Below, one piece after another: positions 12,839-17,810 of a DNA stretch of 17,810 nt. The DNA lies in contig DXLY01000036.1 of NCBI GenBank assembly GCA_019414465.1, positions 1 through 17,810 of the forward strand, read 5' to 3'. The stretch is from Collinsella sp. GTDB lineage: Bacteria > Actinomycetota > Coriobacteriia > Coriobacteriales > Coriobacteriaceae. The first letter of the stretch is position 1, and every line of letters begins with the position of its first letter. The notes beneath the pieces were generated by a model. It was not told where the DNA came from and did not search any database. It was given only the letters and a program-made list of their open reading frames with translations. The position numbers and the translations under genes are program-made.

Positions 12839-15836
12839 ATCGCTCGACCAGCACGCGATTGAGCCGCCCCTCCACCAAGCGCTCGTATAGACGCCGCGTC
12901 TCGGGCTCGGGCACGCCATTGACCTGCTCCCTTAGATGGTGCATATGCCCGCTGTACAGCTCGACGATATCGCGCCGCCGCCCCGCCGCACTGTAGACGC
13001 GCATGGCGCAGCGCACCATATCCTCACGCGCTGTTTCCTGCCGAAGCCCCGACTCCGCCAGCCAAATCGCCGACTGCAGATCGTTTTCTTCTAGAGCGGC
13101 ATTTGCTCCCTTAATCATGCAATCGATGTACTTTGACTGCATAATGCGTCGCATACGCAAAAAGTAGGTGGGGTTACAGCCATTGGGAACATACAGCGGT
13201 CCGGCATAAAGCTGCTCAATCTTAAGGCACAGTTCAACTAAATGGGGCCCGCGCGCACCCGTGCGATTTCCCAAAACCTCGCGGCTTATCTGGTCAAACA
13301 GCCGTACATCGGTCTTGACGTAGTCGCCGTTGAGTCCGATGCATTCATTTTGGATGAGCACACACGACTTGCCATCCGGCGTCGGTCCCAAAGCCGACCG
13401 CAAGCGCGATATCGTCGAGTACAGGTTGTTGCGGGCGCTATTGAACTCGGCATGGGGCCACAGCTCCATGGCCAGCGTCTCACGATCGACGAGCGCGTCC
13501 ATGCCCAGCGCAAGCCGCTCGGCAAGTGTCGCCGCCTTCTTGCGCCGCCACATTTTGTCCGTGATGGGAAACCCATCGCGCTCGGCGCGAAACGCACCAA
13601 ACATGCGAATCTCGATATGGTCGATGGTATCAACGGCTTCAACCTCGCCGGCCTGGAACAGGCGCTCGCCCTCCCCTTCCAGATCGTCGCGCAGCGAATA
13701 CCGCGATAACTCGCGCACGGGAAGCTTCTTGCGAATCCTGGTCGCCGGCTCGCCCAGACAATGCATGGCAAGGCGCGCAAAGAGCCGATACGATGGCTCT
13801 AGAATCCCCGCGCGATTCATGGACATCCAGGCCGCAAGATCGCTGTCTCGGCCCGCACAGGCCAAATGCAGCGCCACCATCCAGGCCTCCGCTCCACCAA
13901 CCTGCGTCTGGCTTATATCGAGTAGCTCCGCTTCCTCGCGCACCGAAACCATCGAAGTGTTACGCAGATACGCCGCGCGCTCCAACAGCAATGCGTTATC
14001 GCGCATGTACGCAATCGACTCCTCGGCAAGTTTGAGCACTTGGACCGCACGGAACTTTGCATTAACCGGCCGTCCCTCTGCCAGCGACTGCCAGCCTTCT
14101 AGCAACAGGCCAAACAGCTGAATCTGATTATCGCGCATGCGCACGGCAAAACGATCGAGCTCGTTGAACGCCGCGTCGTCGGTTACCGGCAGGCCGGAAA
14201 GGAGCCGCCGTGCCGCCAGCACCATGCGCACCCAGACAGCCATCGCCTTAAGCCCACGTACGTCGAGCGCCTCCCGCACCACCGTCATCTCGTCGTCGCG
14301 CTCGTCGGTTCCCGTAAACGACCCGTCAAAGAGCTCCACCAGCATGTTATCGGCCCGTATAACAATCCCCGCGATGTCGAGCTCACAGTCGTAGGCCTTG
14401 CTCGTTTTGAGCTGCTGTAGAACGCCGCCGTCATCTCCCCGTTCGGTCAGGCATCGCTTGACCTCGATATGCGCGGACAGCATGTCGAGTGCGGTGTGGG
14501 ACGTCTCTATTTCTGGCACGGCCAGGTTCGTAGGAAGCCCAAGCCCGTTGTCCCCATAGCAAACAGCCGTCAGTGTCTGGGCCACCCTCCATGAAACAGG
14601 GTCTATTTCGCAGGCCGCCCGTTCGCCCCCGCGCTCGATGACCGATGCCATATAGCGAGCGAGCTTTGTATTGGACACGCTGACCGCTGCCAGATATACG
14701 CCAAGCGCCTCGGCAGGCGTTGGCTCTGGAGCCGGATCCTCGGCATCGATCGTGCCCAGCGCTGCTCGGCAGATATCGGCCCCGTGCCCCGTCAGAGCCA
14801 GATCGACCCCATACTGCCCAGCAAGTTCAAGGACCGCATCACGGTCCAAAAAGGCGTCCGCCAGGCCCATCGCCGCATCGCATCGGCCCGCCTTAAGCAA
14901 AATCCGGGCCGCCCTCGGAACAAGTTCGGGGCGAACCTCGGCCACCAACTTACGCAAGCGCAAGCGTCCGTTATCCTCCGTGCCCAGACACGTAAAACTC
15001 CGCTCGGCGGGGTCCAAGCCAAAGATCGGGTAGTCGCGTACGAAGTAGGACTGGTCGACCATCGATAGCCTCACCCCGCAAGCCTCGAGTTCTGCGATAT
15101 TGCCCTCGCCCATCAAAATCATGAGACATGCCACGCAAAACAGTGCATTATTGTCGAGCGAAGCCAGGTCGACAAGTGCCGCGCCATATACGTTGACAAT
15201 CTCGTTTTCGAGCAGACCGGCTACGTCGCCTTGGCCATACAGACCCGTCTGCAATGCCGAAACGAGCTCGGGCACGCCCTGCGTGAGCTGATAAAAGTCG
15301 AGCGATGTGCTGATCGAAAACGCCGATGCCCACGCCGAATACTCATAGGCATGCACCTTGAGCATCTGCGCATTGATCTTAACCGAATCGCCCAGCCCAT
15401 GAATCAGCTGACGATTTGAAGGACGGCAGGAGATAAAGACCCCTACCCCCATAGCGCGCAGGCCGCGAATCCTGTCGATGAGGTCTTCGGTATCGTGCTG
15501 ATCGAGGTTTGGCACATTATCAATCGCGATAAGGGAGTGCGGTTTGTCTTTGAGTTCTTCGGTAACCACCTCGAGCTGCATAAACAACTCGCGCCCAGTG
15601 GCGCGATCGGCCTCGATAATCCGCACGGGGCCTCGCGTCGGGTCGCATTTAACCTCATGGGTGTACTGCAGCAGCACCGAGGTCTTCCCAAACCCGTCGG
15701 GCGCATAAAGAACCACGATGCCGGCCTTTCGGCCCTTGGCGAGAAGCTCATTCATCAAGCGTTCGCGTCGCACCATATAGCCACCGCCCAGCGGCATCAG
15801 CTCGAGGTCGTCCATACTGCCCAAATCGTTTACCAT
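12837..15836 (-). CDS. Large STAND-type ATPase with C-terminal SARP/BTAD DNA-binding region
   Basis: A 999-residue transcription regulator. The N-terminus carries an ATPase module: Walker A APDGFGKT (45-52), Walker B SLIAIDNV (101-108) and a sensor-like VGVFISCRPS (131-140). The long middle section (about 250-730) is helical and repeat-like but without clear motifs; it probably senses a ligand or partner. From about 738, IEIRMFGAFRAERDG starts an OmpR-like winged helix (ARNNLYSTISRLRSALG is the recognition region), followed by a bacterial transcriptional activation domain to the end. The layout recalls MalT- and SARP-type activators, which need ATP for assembly. ATG 15836 has GAGGAG five bases upstream. 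There is no neighbouring operon on its strand, so its target is unknown. No frameshift or truncation is seen. Confidence 0.85.
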   Translation of the reverse strand: MVNDLGSMDDLELMPLGGGYMVRRERLMNELLAKGRKAGIVVLYAPDGFGKTSVLLQYTHEVKCDPTRGPVRIIEADRATGRELFMQLEVVTEELKDKPHSLIAIDNVPNLDQHDTEDLIDRIRGLRAMGVGVFISCRPSNRQLIHGLGDSVKINAQMLKVHAYEYSAWASAFSISTSLDFYQLTQGVPELVSALQTGLYGQGDVAGLLENEIVNVYGAALVDLASLDNNALFCVACLMILMGEGNIAELEACGVRLSMVDQSYFVRDYPIFGLDPAERSFTCLGTEDNGRLRLRKLVAEVRPELVPRAARILLKAGRCDAAMGLADAFLDRDAVLELAGQYGVDLALTGHGADICRAALGTIDAEDPAPEPTPAEALGVYLAAVSVSNTKLARYMASVIERGGERAACEIDPVSWRVAQTLTAVCYGDNGLGLPTNLAVPEIETSHTALDMLSAHIEVKRCLTERGDDGGVLQQLKTSKAYDCELDIAGIVIRADNMLVELFDGSFTGTDERDDEMTVVREALDVRGLKAMAVWVRMVLAARRLLSGLPVTDDAAFNELDRFAVRMRDNQIQLFGLLLEGWQSLAEGRPVNAKFRAVQVLKLAEESIAYMRDNALLLERAAYLRNTSMVSVREEAELLDISQTQVGGAEAWMVALHLACAGRDSDLAAWMSMNRAGILEPSYRLFARLAMHCLGEPATRIRKKLPVRELSRYSLRDDLEGEGERLFQAGEVEAVDTIDHIEIRMFGAFRAERDGFPITDKMWRRKKAATLAERLALGMDALVDRETLAMELWPHAEFNSARNNLYSTISRLRSALGPTPDGKSCVLIQNECIGLNGDYVKTDVRLFDQISREVLGNRTGARGPHLVELCLKIEQLYAGPLYVPNGCNPTYFLRMRRIMQSKYIDCMIKGANAALEENDLQSAIWLAESGLRQETAREDMVRCAMRVYSAAGRRRDIVELYSGHMHHLREQVNGVPEPETRRLYERLVEGRLNRVLVER

Positions 15837-16197
15837 GCCCGCTCCTCAACTCGACCGTATGGACACTGTAACCGCAAGACCATACAAGCCGCGCTATGAA
15901 TAGAGCGACCTTGTGTTCTAGGTTGTCTTTTGGTACGCAAGCGGCAAGTTTTTGTACAGCGAGGGCCGATTGTTATTAATCCCCCGACTAATCGGTCTTT
16001 AAGCAGGTAAATGAGCTTGTCAGCTTGTCCCATCTAAGCGGCAGTGTAACGCAAATGAACAAGGTTCAGCTATGTCATTCAACTCGCCTAGCACCCGCTA
16101 CCGTCTACGACCTTTTAGTGGCATTTTTGCATAGAATCTGGTATGGAATGAATCAAGCTGTTGGGCATCCGGCATTCGTCAAGCTTGCGGCAAGATT
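15837..16197. other. Intergenic region between the regulator and the insertion sequence
   Basis: These 361 bases contain no supported gene. They are more AT-rich than the flanking coding DNA and must hold the promoter of the regulator gene on the minus strand, but I cannot pick a convincing -35/-10 pair. The only structure is a loose dyad, CCGATT (15966-15971) with AATCGG (15990-15995). The last eight bases (16190-16197) are the left target duplication of the insertion sequence. Confidence 0.5.
16190..16197. repeat. Left target-site duplication of the IS
   Basis: GCAAGATT directly flanks the left inverted repeat and is repeated at 17552-17559. Confidence 0.9.
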
Positions 16198-16222
16198 GGC
16201 TTATAGGACAAAATGTGTGTCC
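16198..16222. repeat. Left terminal inverted repeat of the IS
   Basis: 25 bp that match the reverse complement of 17527-17551 without mismatch. It lies downstream of the transposase gene. Confidence 0.93.
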
Positions 16223-16246
16223 CGATAGAACATCCGTTTCCATCCA

Positions 16247-17365
16247 TTAATCCAGCCAGAACGGGTACGGGTCCCTGTGGTGGAGATCCTCCCACACGGC
16301 CCTGTCGCCCCACTCCGGCCCTCCGTCCTCGCGCGACGGCGAGGCGGAGTAGACGCTGAACAGGAAGTCGATGTCCGCGTCGGTCGGCATCGCGGCGAGC
16401 TTCTCGCGCGCCGTCCTCGCGTCCCCCGAATGAGCGTGGCGCCACCAGAACACCGCCTTCACGCGCTTGACCGACGTCAGCCCCCGGTGGTTGCGCAGGA
16501 CGGCCCTCAGCTGCGAGTTCACCCCTCCCTCGATCATGTTGTTGGTCGACGGCAGCGGTCCGGCCTTGGCCAGGGCGGGGTCGAGGTAGGTGAACAGCGT
16601 CCCCGCCGACACCAGCGACGACAGCGACGAGCGCGCCCGCCTCAGCCTCTCGTGGGTGTAGACCCTCCTGCCGTCCACCACGGTCCTGTCCTCCAGGAAG
16701 TCGGCCCAGAACCCGCACCAGTCGAGGTAGCGCTCGACCCAGAGCTCGGCCTGGTGCAGCGTCTCGATGCCCATGAGGTCGCGCGCGATGAGGTAGAGCT
16801 CGCGCCCCGCCTGGAGCTTCGGCCGCGTCGTCGTGTAGCGCTTGACCTGCGAGAAGGCGTGGAAGGTGCACCTCTGGACCCTGGTGCGCGGCCAGGTCTC
16901 GCGCACGGCCTTGGCGAACCCGCTCCCGCCGTCGGTGACGACCACCTCGGGCGCCGGGATCGGCGCCATGAGGGCCGACCACGCCCTCGAGTTCTCGGAC
17001 CTGGCCATGTACCAGGAGACCACCCTCTCGCCGCTGCAGCATATGAGCACGACGAGGTCGCGCGCGACCCAGATCCCGTCGACGTAGAGCACGCGGTGGA
17101 GCTCGCCGTCGGGGACGGGCATGGGCCAGACCTCCCAGAACTCGGCCGTCCTGCGCCTGAAGGACCGCCCGCCGCCCGGCATCGTGGCCTGCGAGTCCTT
17201 CGAGAGGAGCCACCCGAGGAACTCCTCGAGCCTCGCCGCCGTGTCGTCGTACCTCAGCGTCGTCGACGCGCCGCAGGCCGTGCACCTCCACCGCTGGGAC
17301 CCCGATGAGGTCCTGCCGTTGCGCTTGGTCCGACCGCCGCAGTAGGGGCAATAAACGGCCTTCAT
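16247..17365 (-). CDS. IS1249-type transposase (IS256 family, MULE/DDE)
   Basis: A 372-residue DDE transposase that cuts and pastes the surrounding element. The N-terminus has a zinc ribbon (Cys6, Cys9, Cys28, Cys31) with KRNGRTSSGSQRWRC, probably for recognising the inverted repeats. The catalytic core has DGIW (Asp96), VVTDGGSGF (Asp145), the IS256-family C-x2-H motif RCTFH (Cys166, His169) and NNMIEGG (Glu279). The longer in-frame ATG at 17536 falls in the inverted repeat. ATG 17365 is preferred because the zinc ribbon begins right after it and GGAAGAGGTG lies just upstream. The gene is intact with no frameshift, and its codon use is extremely GC-rich, unlike the AT-rich R-M genes. Its regulation may involve the upstream terminator and the internal repeat copy. 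Confidence 0.95.
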   Translation of the reverse strand: MKAVYCPYCGGRTKRNGRTSSGSQRWRCTACGASTTLRYDDTAARLEEFLGWLLSKDSQATMPGGGRSFRRRTAEFWEVWPMPVPDGELHRVLYVDGIWVARDLVVLICCSGERVVSWYMARSENSRAWSALMAPIPAPEVVVTDGGSGFAKAVRETWPRTRVQRCTFHAFSQVKRYTTTRPKLQAGRELYLIARDLMGIETLHQAELWVERYLDWCGFWADFLEDRTVVDGRRVYTHERLRRARSSLSSLVSAGTLFTYLDPALAKAGPLPSTNNMIEGGVNSQLRAVLRNHRGLTSVKRVKAVFWWRHAHSGDARTAREKLAAMPTDADIDFLFSVYSASPSREDGGPEWGDRAVWEDLHHRDPYPFWLD

Positions 17366-17436
17366 GGACACCTCTTCCGAAAGGGTGTTTAACGGTTCCG
17401 GAAAAGGGTATCTACCGGCGGGAACGATAGGCAACC

Positions 17437-17453
17437 GGACACACATTCTGTCC
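17437..17453. repeat. Internal near-copy of the IS end tip
   Basis: GGACACACATTCTGTCC differs by one base from GGACACACATTTTGTCC in the right inverted repeat (17527-17543), is in the same orientation and lies 90 bases inside the element, 72 bases upstream of the transposase start. It could be a second transposase-binding site or an operator. Confidence 0.7.
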
Positions 17454-17488
17454 GAGTGGTTAAAAGCGGGCACGGAATTTAAACGGCT

Positions 17489-17520
17489 AAAAAAGGGGCA
17501 TCGACCTGCGCCGATGCCCC
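17489..17520 (-). terminator. Terminator inside the IS, upstream of the transposase
   Basis: On the minus strand GGGGCATCG (17520-17512) pairs perfectly with CGATGCCCC (17503-17495) around an 8-base loop, and six T follow (17494-17489). It lies between the right inverted repeat and the transposase gene, in the direction of transposase transcription. It would stop RNA entering from outside, including from nagB. Confidence 0.85.
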
Positions 17521-17526
17521 TAAAGT

Positions 17527-17551
17527 GGACACACATTTTGTCCTATAAGCC
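17527..17551. repeat. Right terminal inverted repeat of the IS
   Basis: 25 bp, the perfect inverted partner of 16198-16222, followed directly by the right copy of the GCAAGATT duplication. Confidence 0.93.
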
Positions 17552-17559
17552 GCAAGATT
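17552..17559. repeat. Right target-site duplication of the IS
   Basis: GCAAGATT, identical to 16190-16197. Confidence 0.9.
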
Positions 17560-17586
17560 TTGGTCAAGCGGGCGGAGAGGGATAAC

Positions 17587-17613
17587 AAAAAGGCCCCCGC
17601 AAAGCGGAGGCCT
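17587..17613 (-). terminator. Terminator of nagB
   Basis: On the minus strand AGGCCTCCGC pairs with GCGGGGGCCT (one internal mismatch) around a 3-base loop, and a T-tract follows. It lies about 33 bases after the nagB stop and 28 bases before the IS target duplication. Confidence 0.8.
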
Positions 17614-17646
17614 TAGGCAAGGCTATGTCGAGGTGCAGGATTCGCG

Positions 17647-17810
17647 CTACTCGCAGAGCGAAAGGGCGGCCTCGTCGGCAACGACAACGCAGTTGGTGTG
17701 CAGCTGCAGGATCGAAGCCGGGCACGCGGGCGTAACCGGACCATAGCACATGTCATGCACGGCCTGAGCCTTGGCCTCGCCGTTGGCGACGACCAGGATC
17801 ATGCGGGCAT
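17647..17810 (-). CDS. nagB: Glucosamine-6-phosphate deaminase, C-terminal part (truncated by the window)
   Basis: NagB converts glucosamine-6-phosphate to fructose-6-phosphate and ammonia, the last step of amino-sugar catabolism before glycolysis. Only the last 53 residues are in the window, starting ARMILVVANGEAKAQAVHDM and ending with the stop codon at 17647-17649. The pattern ILVVANGEAKAQAV, then PASILQLHTNCVVVADEAA, closely matches the C-terminal strand-helix-strand of bacterial NagB, where ASxLQLH is characteristic. The gene continues beyond the right edge, so the catalytic residues are not visible. A terminator follows at 17587-17613. The released ammonia would be a substrate for glutamine synthetase such as glnN, but the genes are far apart and not an operon. 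Confidence 0.88.
   Translation of the reverse strand, partial: ARMILVVANGEAKAQAVHDMCYGPVTPACPASILQLHTNCVVVADEAALSLCE

Larger units (their letters stand above)
16198..17551. mobile_element. Complete IS1249-type (IS256 family) insertion sequence, 1354 bp
   Basis: The ends are perfect 25-bp inverted repeats (16198-16222 and 17527-17551), starting GGCTTATAGGACAAAATGTG at the left. Directly outside, GCAAGATT occurs on both sides (16190-16197 and 17552-17559), an 8-bp target-site duplication typical of the IS256 family. One intact transposase gene fills the element on the minus strand. Perfect ends and duplication indicate a recent insertion that is probably still active. It lies between the nagB terminator and the upstream region of the regulator gene and disrupts no gene that I can see. 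Confidence 0.95.

Noticed and set aside
16277..17308. 343-codon plus-strand frame inside the IS
   Set aside because: Arg/Pro-rich antisense shadow of the transposase in very GC-rich DNA.
1..17810. CRISPR array
   Set aside because: No regularly spaced repeats of suitable length were seen anywhere in the window.

Overview
The window is GC-rich bacterial chromosome. The mix of genes fits the class Coriobacteriia, probably Collinsella or a close relative. The supporting features are a type III glutamine synthetase, a methionine synthase without its reactivation domain plus a separate reactivation protein, a very large orphan ATPase/SARP-type regulator, an IS1249-type element, and short GC-rich intergenic repeats. 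The genus is an inference from gene style, not from a marker gene.

Layout. Positions 1-650 hold no convincing protein gene. They contain two copies of a short unit (a tRNA-like CCA tail, a strong terminator, and a T-arm-like segment on the other strand), then a roughly 230-base long-range inverted repeat, then the terminator of glnN. glnN (647-2734, minus) and metF (3161-4033, plus) diverge from a structured 426-base spacer that contains a 19-bp-stem hairpin. metF is followed, with a 1-base stop/start overlap, by a stand-alone MetH reactivation-domain protein (4033-4824). A more AT-rich restriction-modification pair follows: a C5-cytosine methyltransferase (4934-6094) and a DUF4928-like putative endonuclease (6057-7070). 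Its last gene overlaps the start of metH (7060-9627). The methionine module (MetF makes methyl-tetrahydrofolate, MetH transfers the methyl group, the reactivation protein repairs oxidised cobalamin) thus appears to have an R-M cassette lodged inside it.

After a strong hairpin come a UPF0210/DUF711 protein (9736-11100), a nested inverted-repeat region, a class I SAM-dependent methyltransferase with different codon usage (11422-12309) and a YhbY-family RNA-binding protein (12468-12767). A terminator separates these from a convergent 999-residue ATPase plus SARP/BTAD regulator (12837-15836, minus).

The right end carries a complete insertion sequence of 1354 bp (16198-17551) with 25-bp perfect inverted repeats, an 8-bp target duplication and one transposase gene. 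It sits just beyond the terminator of a truncated glucosamine-6-phosphate deaminase gene (nagB, 17647-17810, minus). The IS has its own terminator pointing toward the transposase gene, which should shield it from nagB read-through.
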